Below are positions 24,086 through 33,232 of a DNA stretch of 64,000 bases, in pieces. Made by a program: the position numbers and the translations under genes. The notes under the pieces were generated by a model. That model was not told the origin of the DNA and searched no databases. It saw nothing but the letters and a program-made list of their open reading frames with translations. The first letter of the stretch is position 1. Each line of letters starts with the position of its first letter. The DNA lies in contig JANQSL010000248.1 in NCBI GenBank assembly GCA_028284075.1, forward strand, positions 1-64,000. Direction: 5' to 3'. The DNA comes from Candidatus Sumerlaeia bacterium (lineage in GTDB: Bacteria > Sumerlaeota > Sumerlaeia > SLMS01 > JAHLLQ01).

Positions 24086-25393
24086 CTACAATTTCCAGTA
24101 CCATTTCTTTTTGTTAAAGTACCAGACGACAATCCATAACAGAGCCGTGTAAACGAGCCCCCAGAACACCCCCATCCATCCTCCTTTCCCAAAGAATGCA
24201 AGCACTGCATTTGACGGTTCGTCGCCGCCAATAAAGAGCGCCCAGTTGTGAACAAAGACGTTATCCTCTGTAATGCGATTGAACGCCCCAATCACGCCAA
24301 GTGATTCATAGGTTCGTCGAAGAACGATCATAAGGAAATACGCGACCAGCGGGTTTCGTCCAAAAGTATTGAGTGGAGTTGCCCAGGTACGAAAACCCAA
24401 CACGTCAATGACGTAGTAGAAGATCAGGAAGCACAGTGCTCCGAGTCCGCCTGTGAAGAACGCATAGGATGTTGAGACGTTTGGCTTGTCGAATGCCAGG
24501 CTATAGTTCGACGTGCTCATGCCGGTGAAATGAATGGCAAGACCGGCGATGGTGAAAACGCCGCCGACGAGAAGACACCGGCGAATGATCGAATCTTTGT
24601 CGCGTGTGATGATGGCCTCGCCGACAAGAACGCCGATCATGGTCATCACGCCGTAGGAAATTGAAAGCCACGGGAGGCAGTGAATTGTCAGGGGTTTGAG
24701 CCAGTTTTCATCCGGATTCAGAAGGGTTCCCAGCCCGCCCTGTTGCGGGCGAATGGCTCCTGTCCATGCAGGCCATACCTCCGTCAGCACGAGGTTGAGC
24801 AACCCGAGACCCACTGTGATTGCCCAACGAGCTTTCACGGGCGCTCGTACAAGGGCACATCCGCAAAAGTAAGCGACTCCGATAGCCTGGAGAACGCCCC
24901 ACCACCAGCTCATCTGCTTGATTACCAGAGAAATGTAAATCACTCCGGCAACAATCAGCATCAGGGTTCGAGAGAGAACGTGCCGCCACCATTCGCCGCC
25001 GCGGCGAGATCGCGAAAGAGGAATGCAGACACCCACGATAAAGACGAACCAGGGAGCGATGAGATCCGTGAATGTGACTCCAACAGTCTTGCGTGCGTGA
25101 TAGTCTTCATACTGCGGCAGGGCCCGGATTTCCTCTTCACTTAAACCGCTCTCGTGCTGCTTCAGTTCCCAGATGTCATATCCCACTTCCGCATGCCACC
25201 AGGTGGAGACGGGAAGACTTCCAAACCAACCGGTCGTGTGGGGGAGGGGGTTGGCGATGTCCCGCCAGTATCCTCCCGCGGCAATCGCGATGACAAAGAC
25301 CATGCCGAGGATGGTGAATCCCCGGAATGCGTCGAGAGATTCAATCCGTTTCTTTTTCGCCTGATCCTGAGGTTCCGGCTGACCGGGTGTCAT
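24086..25393 (-). CDS. HGSNAT-like membrane acyltransferase, second copy
   Basis: A 435-residue polytopic protein with RIESLDAFRGFTILGMVFV at the N-terminus, LPHTTGWFG (candidate catalytic His) and FTDLIAPWFVFIVGVCIPLS. Compared with the copy at 9295-10680, about 50 extra hydrophilic residues (WWHAEVGYDIWELKQHESG and onward) are inserted in the first extracytoplasmic loop. The C-terminal helices contain FGRNPLVAYFLMIVLRR. Start ATG 25393 follows GGAG with 7-nt spacing; the frame is open 69 nt further upstream without support. It probably transfers an acyl group from the cytoplasm to an extracytoplasmic sugar. Convergent with the pseudopilin, 16-nt gap. Confidence 0.85.
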   Translation of the reverse strand: MTPGQPEPQDQAKKKRIESLDAFRGFTILGMVFVIAIAAGGYWRDIANPLPHTTGWFGSLPVSTWWHAEVGYDIWELKQHESGLSEEEIRALPQYEDYHARKTVGVTFTDLIAPWFVFIVGVCIPLSRSRRGGEWWRHVLSRTLMLIVAGVIYISLVIKQMSWWWGVLQAIGVAYFCGCALVRAPVKARWAITVGLGLLNLVLTEVWPAWTGAIRPQQGGLGTLLNPDENWLKPLTIHCLPWLSISYGVMTMIGVLVGEAIITRDKDSIIRRCLLVGGVFTIAGLAIHFTGMSTSNYSLAFDKPNVSTSYAFFTGGLGALCFLIFYYVIDVLGFRTWATPLNTFGRNPLVAYFLMIVLRRTYESLGVIGAFNRITEDNVFVHNWALFIGGDEPSNAVLAFFGKGGWMGVFWGLVYTALLWIVVWYFNKKKWYWKL

Positions 25394-25450
25394 GAGATGG
25401 CTCCGTCCGGCGTTGATGAGAGGGGCGACTGGGACGATGATTCTCCAGAA

Positions 25451-25716
25451 TTTTCCGGGCAAGCCGCTTCATACGCCCGGCAACGTTTCCTTGCCGGGCG
25501 ATTTCGACAAGTTCCATGAAGTGCGGATTCAGAAGGATTTCACCGTAATTCGAAAGTTCAACATGTTCAATCTTCGGATAGCCGCCTGAAAAGGGCTCGA
25601 AGTTCCTGGCATCAAGGTTCCTCGGCCGATTGATATTGAAGCGGTCTCGCGACGTCCCGTTGGACAGGCGGGACAAGGGAGTTGACAAATGCTGCCGGCT
25701 TCAAGGCGGACGGATG
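25451..25716 (-). pseudogene. Decayed radical-SAM-like remnant
   Basis: In the 415-bp gap between two genes, one minus frame reads FNINRPRNLDARNFEPFSGG and then IEHVELSNYGEILLNPHF, ELVEIARQGN. The second part closely resembles the GE motif region of radical-SAM/SPASM enzymes. The expected CxxxCxxC is lost: the stretch aligning with NRCNLDCRNC reads NRPRNLDARNF. A preceding piece, PSALKPAAFVNSLV, continues in a different frame. This pattern fits a truncated, frameshifted and mutated gene. The remaining bases of the gap hold nothing I can name. The reading relies on motif memory, so confidence is low. Confidence 0.38.
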
Positions 25717-25808
25717 TTATCTCGTGGGGTTGCGTTGATTCGATGTCATGGAACGGGAGGCGATGAAAAAGGCTGATGGGGTGTCATGAGAGGAACCCAT
25801 AATACGAT

Positions 25809-26243
25809 TCAGGCAACCGGAAGCTGCAGGTTTCTGATCTGTTGTCCGAGGTCTTCAACCCGGACATCATGGGGGTCGGTGCCCTGGGAGAGAGTGACGG
25901 CGAAAGCCGTCAACATCGATATTCCCAGTTGAATCCTTTCGCCGGAAGAAACGGCGGTTTCCAACAGAAGGCCGTGGCCGAAAGGGCCCCGGGCCGCGCC
26001 CATGCTGAGGGGCATGGCTCCGTCTTCGTCCTGATTCAAGCGATAAAGCATGGCTGTGTTTCCCGAGTTGGCGAGAAACTGGTGCAGCTCATACGCCCAG
26101 TGTCCTTCCAGATGCTCAAGAGCCGACCGAATGCAGTCGGAAATCCGCCTCGGTTCAAAGTCGCGGGTGGCTGTCCATATTCCCACGTCGAGATCGTCTT
26201 CGATACAGATGTTGCAGGCTGGTGTGATTCGCTCCGTTGTCAC
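25809..26243 (-). CDS. Conserved-looking hypothetical protein
   Basis: A 144-residue protein with no signal peptide or membrane segment. It begins at GTG 26243, with GGAGG 7 nt upstream and one base shared with the preceding stop (TAGTG), a strong coupling signal. It starts MTTERITPACNICIEDDLDV, has two Cys close together (ACNIC), a mixed alpha/beta character and an acidic tilt. Sequence pieces: ALEHLEGHWAYELHQFLANS, GHGLLLETAVSSGERIQLG. I do not recognise a family. It is translated after the unknown protein at 26243-26857 and likely works with it. Confidence 0.6.
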   Translation of the reverse strand: MTTERITPACNICIEDDLDVGIWTATRDFEPRRISDCIRSALEHLEGHWAYELHQFLANSGNTAMLYRLNQDEDGAMPLSMGAARGPFGHGLLLETAVSSGERIQLGISMLTAFAVTLSQGTDPHDVRVEDLGQQIRNLQLPVA

Positions 26244-26857
26244 TAGAACACCTCCTGCCGGCCGCCACTCGATTGCATCCAAAGCGTGACCGCTGATTTC
26301 TCGATGACCGGCAGAAGAAGTTCAATGGCACTTGCAAGGTCTTCGCTTCGCATTCCCGCGGGCAGATGCAACGGGAAGGGCACTTCAGCGACGCCGCATC
26401 GCAGCGTTGCCTCTTCCTCGGCGGGGTTGAGGGATTCATCCTCTCGAGCATCAAGACGCAGTGTGACAGAGGCGGGAGGAATATCCATGGAGAAGGTGAG
26501 CTGGAAGCCGACGCTTCGCTGGTAGACGTCGTAGTCGCCTCTGATGGCTTTCTCACAAGCCAGCCATGGAAGGTCTCGAGGACGGATTCCTCCCCGTTCA
26601 TTCATTGCCGCGGCATAATCCGGACGCATGGGAGTTGCCTCAATGGAGGTCCGGCCGAACCGGCCGGTGATCCGCTTGAAACGATTTGCGCGGCCTGCAA
26701 TCATGCCGGCCGTGGCGCTGGCCTGAGCCGCAACACGGCTGCTGGGCAGGCCTCGAATCCGGCGAAGACGCGCATTGTATTCTTCGGCGCGGTGAGCTGC
26801 CTTTTGAACGGTGTCTTCCGGAACGTTGGATTCATTGTCGAACTCGATAAAAATCAT
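26243..26857 (-). CDS. Hypothetical protein, partner of the downstream small gene
   Basis: A 204-residue soluble protein; the frame is open to 26899 but ATG 26857 (MIFIEFDNESNVPEDTV) is the first ATG and is used here. The N-terminal half is helical and basic (AEEYNARLRRIRGLPSS, AGRANRFKRITGRFGRTS). The C-terminal half alternates strands, some with Leu/Asp repeats (ASVTLRLDAREDESLNP), ending AIELLLPVIEKSAVTLW. No known domain recognised. Divergent from the alpha-mannosidase at 27069 over 211 bp, and overlapping by one base the next gene in its own operon. Confidence 0.6.
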   Translation of the reverse strand: MIFIEFDNESNVPEDTVQKAAHRAEEYNARLRRIRGLPSSRVAAQASATAGMIAGRANRFKRITGRFGRTSIEATPMRPDYAAAMNERGGIRPRDLPWLACEKAIRGDYDVYQRSVGFQLTFSMDIPPASVTLRLDAREDESLNPAEEEATLRCGVAEVPFPLHLPAGMRSEDLASAIELLLPVIEKSAVTLWMQSSGGRQEVF

Positions 26858-27068
26858 GCCTGGAGATTCTCCCACTCTGTATCCCGCCGCAGATCGCAAA
26901 CCAGGGGATCGGCCACGGTACCTCCAATTACGGGAATCGACCGGGACCGCGTCAATTGCATTTCAGGTTGTGGGAAACCCGGTTAACGTAACCGTTTTCC
27001 CTTGCCCTGAATTCCCCCCTTCGTGATGCGGGTCGGCGTCCACTCAATCCAGACAAAGTGAGCAGTTC

Positions 27069-29789
27069 ATGACAGCTGAACCCTCGGTTAAAACGCGCAC
27101 CGTCCATTACGTCCTCAGCACCCACTGGGATCGCGAATGGTATCAGGCGTTCCAGGATTACCGCGAGCGTCTGGTGCTTCTGATGGACCGCATCATTGCG
27201 GGAATCGAGGACGGACGGGTCCGTGGACCCTTTCAGACCGACGGGCAGGCCATCATTCTCGAGGATTACCTTGAAATTCGCCCGGAGAGAAGAGCTCAGG
27301 TCGAACAGCTCGTTCGAGACTGCAAGTTTGTCGTCGGTCCGTGGTATGTTCTGCCGGATGAATTCATTGTCAGTGGAGAATCCATTGTCCGGAATATCCG
27401 CCTGGGACGTCAAATCGCGCGAGAATTCGGTTCGGAGCCGTCCGGCGCCGGGTTTGCATGCGACCTTTTCGGTCATATCGGGCAGTTGCCACAGTTACTC
27501 AATGGATTTGGAATCGACAATGCACTCATCTGGCGCGGCATCAACCTCTATGACAAACGCAACTTCGTCTGGGAGGGCGTGGACGGTTCGGAAGTTGTCG
27601 CCTATGAATTTGCCAACATTGGCTATTGCGATTATGCGTTCAAGGTTCGCGATGCGGACAAGCGGGATCTGAAGTTTGACCTCGAGCGGAATCGCCGGCA
27701 ACTGAATGAATACATCGACTACGAGGCATCGCATACCGAAATCGACAGTGTTTTGATTTTCGATGGTGGCGATCACCAGGAATGGGACCCTGAGGCCTAC
27801 GACTTGTTGTGTCAGACCATGGACAGCGGTAAAGAAGGCTTTAACATACGTCACACGGATCTGGACACGTTTGTGCGCGAGATGGTCGATCAGAAGGACC
27901 GAATCACAACACGTCTCAAGGGCGAGTTGAGGGAGACGGGCAAGGTGCCCGGCAAGGCCGGGCACCAGATTCACGGCGTTCTTTCGAGCCGTGTCTGGAT
28001 CAAGCAACAGAATCAGCATTGCCAGAACATGCTCTGCCATTGGGCGGAGCCCATCAGCACTTTTGCAAACATGGCTCTTGAAACGGAGTACCCGGACGGG
28101 TTCCTGAATGTTGCATGGAAATGGCTGATCAAGAATCATCCGCATGATTCGATCTGCGGCTGCAGCATCGATCAGGTTCACGAAGACATGAAGTTTCGTT
28201 TCAGTCAGTCGAGGCAGATCGCGGAACTGCTGACGCGTGAAACGTCTTACCGGATTGGTGCGAGCATTGAAGAAGCCCCGGAAGAGAATGAGGTCCGTGT
28301 GGTTGTCTTCAATCCTCTGTCCACGGACCACAACGGTCCGGCGACAGTGGAACTGGAACTTCCAACCGACTATCCGGTCTTCCAGGAATTCTTTGGTTTT
28401 GAGCCTCTTCCCGTGTTCACGGTGCATGGTCCCGATGGTGAGGAAATCCCATATCAACGTGTCGGGCAGGACATGGGTCGCAAAAAGATGCGCATTCGTC
28501 CGACAAAGTTTCCGGATGATCTCATCGTGAACCGGATCACTGTCTGTCTTCCCCTGAGCATTCCGGCAATGGGTTACACATCACTGACTGTCAGACCCGC
28601 CGTGGACAAGGAGCCCCGGCGTTACTCTATGGTTCCTTCACTCGTGACGGGCAGTCAGGCCATTGAGAACGAAGGTCTCCGCGTTGAAGCGACACCCCAC
28701 GGAACTCTGAGGCTAACGGACAAGAAAACGGGAGAGGTTTACAACGATCTGCTTGTTTTTGAGGAACGGGCTGACATCGGCGACGGATGGTTTCACGGGG
28801 TTGCCGTCAATGATCAGGTTGTCTACTCGTCCGCGGCCGCATCGGATGTTTCCGTGATTGAAAACGGGAAATATCAGGCGGCGATCCGTATTCGCACAAC
28901 GATGCGGATTCCGGAGGAGTTCGATTTCGAGCACATGGTTCGATCGGAGCGACGAGTTGAGTTCGTAATCGATACTGTCGTTCGACTGAGAGCCGGCTCC
29001 GATCACGTCGAACTGAAGACCACAATCAACAACACGGCGAAGGACCATCGCGTCCGAGTCTTTTTTCCGTCAGGCGCGAAGGCAAAGACGTGGCTTTCCG
29101 ATCAGGCATTTGACGTTGTTCAGCGCAACATCGCTCTGCGTGAGGATAACCACGAGTGCTTCGAGCTGGAAGTTGACACGAAGCCGCAGCAGTCCTGGTC
29201 GGCGGTTCATGATGACAGGCGGGGCCTTGCCATTATCAGCACAGGATTGATCGAAAGCGCGGTTCCTGACGTTGAGGAGAAGCCTCTGGCGTTGACGTTG
29301 TTTCGAAGCACGCGCCGCACCGTGGCGACCGACGGTGAACCGGAAGGACAGATTCCCGGCACCATGTCCTTTACATATGCGATCAAGCCGCTCAGCGGTT
29401 CTCCCGGCCGCCGCCGACTGTTTGACATCGGCCAGGCGCTCGGAGCGGGACTGCGGACTGTCTGTATGCGTTGGCAGGATGTTGATATTCATCAGCAGGA
29501 AAATGTATTGCCGAGACAAGCCGGATTCCTTCGCCTTGATGGCGGCGCGGTTATGACGAGTTGCAGGACGGTTGGCGACTCCGTTGAGATACGTGTTTTC
29601 AATCCCGAGACAAAGGGCATTGAAGCGAGACTCGACTGGTCCGCCAATCCGGGTGCGATGAGGAAACTTTCCTCCGTGGCTGAGGTGGACCTCGAAAGCA
29701 AGCCCGTTAGCGAACCAAAAAAACTGACCGGCAAATCATTCGTTTTCGGTCTTGAACCGAAGAAAATTGTTACGTGGCGCTTTAGTTGA
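27069..29789 (+). CDS. Alpha-mannosidase, glycoside hydrolase family 38
   Basis: A 906-residue cytoplasmic-type GH38 (no signal peptide). Zinc ligands H19 and D21 lie in THWDREW; the nucleophile/zinc ligand is D132 in CDLFGHIGQLPQL; the late zinc His is in NHPHDSICGCSIDQVH (near residue 361). FDGGDHQEW carries the region of the acid/base. The central helical bundle and long C-terminal beta-sandwich are full length for bacterial enzymes. It hydrolyses alpha-linked mannose from glycans or oligosaccharides by a retaining mechanism. It heads a plus-strand run with a GH172 enzyme and a ChbG-like deacetylase. Confidence 0.94.
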   Translation: MTAEPSVKTRTVHYVLSTHWDREWYQAFQDYRERLVLLMDRIIAGIEDGRVRGPFQTDGQAIILEDYLEIRPERRAQVEQLVRDCKFVVGPWYVLPDEFIVSGESIVRNIRLGRQIAREFGSEPSGAGFACDLFGHIGQLPQLLNGFGIDNALIWRGINLYDKRNFVWEGVDGSEVVAYEFANIGYCDYAFKVRDADKRDLKFDLERNRRQLNEYIDYEASHTEIDSVLIFDGGDHQEWDPEAYDLLCQTMDSGKEGFNIRHTDLDTFVREMVDQKDRITTRLKGELRETGKVPGKAGHQIHGVLSSRVWIKQQNQHCQNMLCHWAEPISTFANMALETEYPDGFLNVAWKWLIKNHPHDSICGCSIDQVHEDMKFRFSQSRQIAELLTRETSYRIGASIEEAPEENEVRVVVFNPLSTDHNGPATVELELPTDYPVFQEFFGFEPLPVFTVHGPDGEEIPYQRVGQDMGRKKMRIRPTKFPDDLIVNRITVCLPLSIPAMGYTSLTVRPAVDKEPRRYSMVPSLVTGSQAIENEGLRVEATPHGTLRLTDKKTGEVYNDLLVFEERADIGDGWFHGVAVNDQVVYSSAAASDVSVIENGKYQAAIRIRTTMRIPEEFDFEHMVRSERRVEFVIDTVVRLRAGSDHVELKTTINNTAKDHRVRVFFPSGAKAKTWLSDQAFDVVQRNIALREDNHECFELEVDTKPQQSWSAVHDDRRGLAIISTGLIESAVPDVEEKPLALTLFRSTRRTVATDGEPEGQIPGTMSFTYAIKPLSGSPGRRRLFDIGQALGAGLRTVCMRWQDVDIHQQENVLPRQAGFLRLDGGAVMTSCRTVGDSVEIRVFNPETKGIEARLDWSANPGAMRKLSSVAEVDLESKPVSEPKKLTGKSFVFGLEPKKIVTWRFS

Positions 29790-29847
29790 CAGCGTCCGGT
29801 GCCGTAATTTTGACATCATCCCTTATTGGAAGATCAGGAGGAAGACC

Positions 29848-30942
29848 ATGCTTCCCTTTGGTTCACTGGGCCTTGGATCGATAGCCCTGCTCTCGAATGC
29901 GAAAACCCGATCGCTTAGTGCGGAAAACCCGACGGGTGAAAAAGGAAAGGGAGACATGGCGGGGGAGAGAGGCATTGCGTGGCAGTGCGCGAAAGACCTT
30001 GGCCCCGGCTGGAAATGCAATCCCGCCGTGATCGTAAAGCCTCTTCAGTTGTTTACCATGGCTGATGTTGAAGGGCCCGGCGTGATTCAGCACATCTGGC
30101 TGACGACGCATCACATGAACTGGAGAAAACTGGTTCTGAGAATGTACTGGGATGGAGAGGAAACGCCTTCCGTTGAAACGCCTTTGGGTGATTTTTTCTG
30201 CATGGGGTGGAATGAAAAGTCGAATGTCGCAAGCATCCCGATTTGTGTGAATCCTTCGTCCGGCATGAACAGCTACTGGCCAATGCCGTTCCGCAAGTCA
30301 GCACGTATCACAGTTGAGAATACCACCAATGATGAGCTCGGGGCGCTGTACTATCAGGTGACGTACGCCCTGACTGAAGTTCCGGACGATGCGGCATATT
30401 TTCATGCTCAGTGGCGCCGAAGCCATCCTCTCCGCCACAGGGAAGTGCACACGCTCGCGGAGGGAATTCGCGGAAAGGGCCATTACGTCGGAACTTATCT
30501 CGCCTGGCAGGCCAACAGCACGGGATGGTGGGGGGAAGGTGAGATCAAATTCTATTTGGACGGCGATACGGACTATCCCACGATTTGTGGCACGGGGACG
30601 GAGGACTACTTCGGCGGAGCATGGAACTGGGAGGAACCGCCGGGAACGCACAGACTCTACTCAACTCCTTTTCTCGGACTTCATCAGCATGTGACCGGTG
30701 ACGGACAGACAAAACAGGGCCGGCGGTTTGGCATGTACCGTTGGCACGTTCCGGATCCGATCCGTTTTGAAGAGGACCTGCGTGTCACGATTCAAGCGTT
30801 GGGGTGGCGCGAGCCGCGAGAAAATCGAGGGCGTTACCAGGCTCTTCAGGACGATCTTGCCTCGGTGTCATACTGGTATCAGGCGGAACCGCATGTTTCG
30901 TTTCCAGCACTGCCGGGAATTGATATTCTGGAGAACACCTGA
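29848..30942 (+). CDS. GH172-family (DUF2961) glycoside hydrolase-like protein
   Basis: A 364-residue DUF2961 protein. Diagnostic stretches are GPGVIQHIWLTTHH, LRMYWDGEETPSVETPLGDF, FFCMGWNEKSNVASIPICVN, FYLDGDTDYPTICGTGTEDY, FGGAWNW and FGMYRWHVPDPIRFEEDL. The Glu and Asp of GTGTEDYFGG are conserved positions of the family. Characterised members act on fructo-, arabino- or related furanosides. The ATG at 29848 has AGGAGG 6 nt upstream; a weak signal-like N-terminus (LGSIALLSNAKTRSLSA) may direct export. It follows the GH38 gene by 58 nt and probably shares its transcript. Confidence 0.88.
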   Translation: MLPFGSLGLGSIALLSNAKTRSLSAENPTGEKGKGDMAGERGIAWQCAKDLGPGWKCNPAVIVKPLQLFTMADVEGPGVIQHIWLTTHHMNWRKLVLRMYWDGEETPSVETPLGDFFCMGWNEKSNVASIPICVNPSSGMNSYWPMPFRKSARITVENTTNDELGALYYQVTYALTEVPDDAAYFHAQWRRSHPLRHREVHTLAEGIRGKGHYVGTYLAWQANSTGWWGEGEIKFYLDGDTDYPTICGTGTEDYFGGAWNWEEPPGTHRLYSTPFLGLHQHVTGDGQTKQGRRFGMYRWHVPDPIRFEEDLRVTIQALGWREPRENRGRYQALQDDLASVSYWYQAEPHVSFPALPGIDILENT

Positions 30943-31019
30943 AACGCTTCCCGCTTGACCACCGGTCGTGCACGGGTCTGCGACATAGGACTCAAGGAAA
31001 CCCACCGGGGAGTTTTTCC

Positions 31020-31961
31020 ATGAGTACGCACCAGTGGACCGTGCTTTCTCTTCTCATCAGCTGTACCGCCGTTTGGTCCTCGTTTGCGGCGGAAGAGCGG
31101 CAGGATCTTCAGAGTTACTCTGACGAGAAGATTCGTCTGATTGTCCGCGCTGACGATGTGGGCTTCAACCATGCCAGCAATATGGCAATCAAACGCATGC
31201 TGGAGGAAGGGTGTGTTACCGCTGTATCGGTCATGGTTGTGACGGACTGGCTTGATGAAGCCGTGGAGATCCTCAAGGAGCACCCTGAGGTCAGTGTTGG
31301 CGTTCACACGACACTGAACTCCGAATGGAAACTCTATCGCTGGGGCCCGGTTCTTCCGCCCAAGGAAGTGCCAACGCTGGTGGACGAGTGGGGAAAGTTT
31401 TTCGGAACGCGCGCGGATCTGATGGCCAACAACCCAAGCGTGGATGAGGTGGAGAAGGAAATTCGCGCCCAAATCGATCTCGCCATCGCCAAGGGGTTGA
31501 ATATCTCCTACATCGATCACCACATGAGTGCGGCCGTTGAGACGCCTGAGATGCGCAGGCGGTTCGAGTTGATTGCGGCGGACTATGGTGTCGCGATTTC
31601 ACGGTATTTCGGTGAACGTTACGAGCCGGTTATGTACTCTGTTCCGCCGGATGAGAAAGCTGACTTTTTCATTTCAGAGATCGCGAAACTACAGGAACCC
31701 GACATCTATCTGGCGGTTTCGCATCCCGGAGAGGATGTGCCTGAAATGCGCATTCTGAGAGATCTCAATGAAACCGGTCCGGCAAACATGTCGGAGCACC
31801 GGAAAGCGGAAACCGATGCGCTCTGTGACCCACGCCTTCGGGCACTTGTTGAAGAGCGTGGAATTGAGCTTGTTGGCTACGATACTTTGCGGGAGGATTT
31901 TCTGTCGGAGATGTTCCGGCCCGACGGCACACCGATTTACGGCAAGCCGTCGAAGCCGTGA
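31020..31961 (+). CDS. ChbG/HpnK-type carbohydrate deacetylase, exported
   Basis: A 313-residue YdjC/ChbG-fold protein. N-terminal signal peptide LLISCTAVWSSFAA. The metal site consists of D45-D46 (RADDVGFN), H97 (VGVHTTLNSEW) and H168-H169 (YIDHHMSA), followed by LAVSHPGED. ChbG removes acetyl groups from chitooligosaccharides, and HpnK-type relatives act on other N-acetylated sugars; substrates for exported members are largely unknown. It is the third gene of a likely run with GH38 and GH172. Short gap (6 nt) to the convergent amidase gene. Confidence 0.85.
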   Translation: MSTHQWTVLSLLISCTAVWSSFAAEERQDLQSYSDEKIRLIVRADDVGFNHASNMAIKRMLEEGCVTAVSVMVVTDWLDEAVEILKEHPEVSVGVHTTLNSEWKLYRWGPVLPPKEVPTLVDEWGKFFGTRADLMANNPSVDEVEKEIRAQIDLAIAKGLNISYIDHHMSAAVETPEMRRRFELIAADYGVAISRYFGERYEPVMYSVPPDEKADFFISEIAKLQEPDIYLAVSHPGEDVPEMRILRDLNETGPANMSEHRKAETDALCDPRLRALVEERGIELVGYDTLREDFLSEMFRPDGTPIYGKPSKP

Positions 31962-31967
31962 TATCCC

Positions 31968-33035
31968 TCATTCAACATTCACCCGCAGCGTTTGTGTGTC
32001 ATTCCAGCTCCCATCAATGCTGATGCGGGAGGCACCAATGCTGAAGCGGCCGGGAACGTCGCGCCGCAAGCCGATTTCGAATTGGACCAGTGTTTCGGAT
32101 ATGGTCTCACGCACCGGTTTCGACACGACTTCCAATCCCTCAATCACACTGAAGTCCGGGAAGACAATGTCCCCGATGCTGACACTGTTTACTCCGGGGC
32201 CACGCAAGGTGAGTTCGTAGGTAAACGGCTCGCCAGTGCCGATTCGCTCCTCTCTGATGCGAGCCGTTGCAAAAATGTCGGAACTCACAATCTCTTCCAC
32301 CGAGGGAAGTTCAATCGGTTCGACTCCGTATTCGCGAATGCGGAGTCGAACACGTTCACTGAACTCTTCCCAGGGAAAATGGTCACCCGGATCGCTCTTG
32401 TTCCAGGGTTGAACCTGATCGTGCCCGACCAGTCCCGGACCCGTGAACCGCTTGTTTTCCTCGTCGACGATCACGCTATAAGGTCCTTCATATGCCGTGC
32501 CTTCGGGATGGTATGCCGGAATATCCCACTTCACACAGAGATACGCACACAGTTTTATCAGCGATTCCATCAATTCCGGTGTCCAGGTTTCAGGTCGACG
32601 GCTCCACCCCGCACACTCGATTCCGAAAGCACGGCCATTGTAGTAGGTTTGCGTGTGAGCCACATCTCCCTCATTCACCATCTGGCAGATTTCTCCGTTT
32701 CGACCGATGATGTAATGGGCGCTCACATTTCGGTCGTTCTTTTTGAAGTAATTGATCACGTTGCGGAAGTTACGTTCCTGGTTCTCCGCATGGGTGAGGT
32801 CGTCGCTCCATCGTCCCTCCGTCGTGTGGATCACAATGGCAGTCACGTTATCGGGGGTCCGATCGGCTTTGCGGAAGGGTCCTGCGGGAACCCAGGCCAT
32901 GGGCGGCGGTGGAGGGGACGGGACCTCCCAGGCCCACCTCTCCATCGGATCGTGAGGTGCATTCTTGCGTGCACAGGAACTGACGATGACGGCGACAACC
33001 GCCATTGCCGGGAATGTGAAGAGACGTTTCATCAT
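31968..33035 (-). CDS. Lipoprotein N-acetylmuramoyl-L-alanine amidase (Amidase_2)
   Basis: A 355-residue peptidoglycan amidase. The start ATG 33035 has GGAG 8 nt upstream; a lipoprotein signal peptide ends VVAVIVSSCARK, with Cys lipidation. The T7-lysozyme-like amidase domain (about residues 65-235) has zinc ligands in AIVIHTTEG, in GLVGHDQVQPW and in SDPGDHFPWEEF, plus YNGRAFGIECAGW. A C-terminal beta-rich domain (about 245-355) is immunoglobulin-like (EPFTYELTLRGPGVN, GDIVFPDFSVIEG). Proline repeat SPPPPPM follows the lipobox. It likely remodels murein at the outer membrane. Divergent from the second GH38 gene across 197 bp. Confidence 0.9.
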   Translation of the reverse strand: MMKRLFTFPAMAVVAVIVSSCARKNAPHDPMERWAWEVPSPPPPPMAWVPAGPFRKADRTPDNVTAIVIHTTEGRWSDDLTHAENQERNFRNVINYFKKNDRNVSAHYIIGRNGEICQMVNEGDVAHTQTYYNGRAFGIECAGWSRRPETWTPELMESLIKLCAYLCVKWDIPAYHPEGTAYEGPYSVIVDEENKRFTGPGLVGHDQVQPWNKSDPGDHFPWEEFSERVRLRIREYGVEPIELPSVEEIVSSDIFATARIREERIGTGEPFTYELTLRGPGVNSVSIGDIVFPDFSVIEGLEVVSKPVRETISETLVQFEIGLRRDVPGRFSIGASRISIDGSWNDTQTLRVNVE

Positions 33036-33232
33036 AAGTCCCACTCCTTGAGGTTTTGGCAAAATGCGAAACAGGATTCAGTGAGTCCTCACAGGTGGAT
33101 GATGCTCAACCCTCAATGTGGCCTCAGCCATGCATTTCCGGGGGCGTCAAGTTCTCGCTGGACTCCAGCAGGAGGGTCTCTTCACGCTTCGCGCGCAAAT
33201 TGTTACACAGACTCGCCCGGATTGAATCTCTC

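Noticed and set aside
27495-28457. Minus-strand frame inside the first GH38 gene
   Set aside because: Complement of conserved GH38 coding sequence, no start signal.
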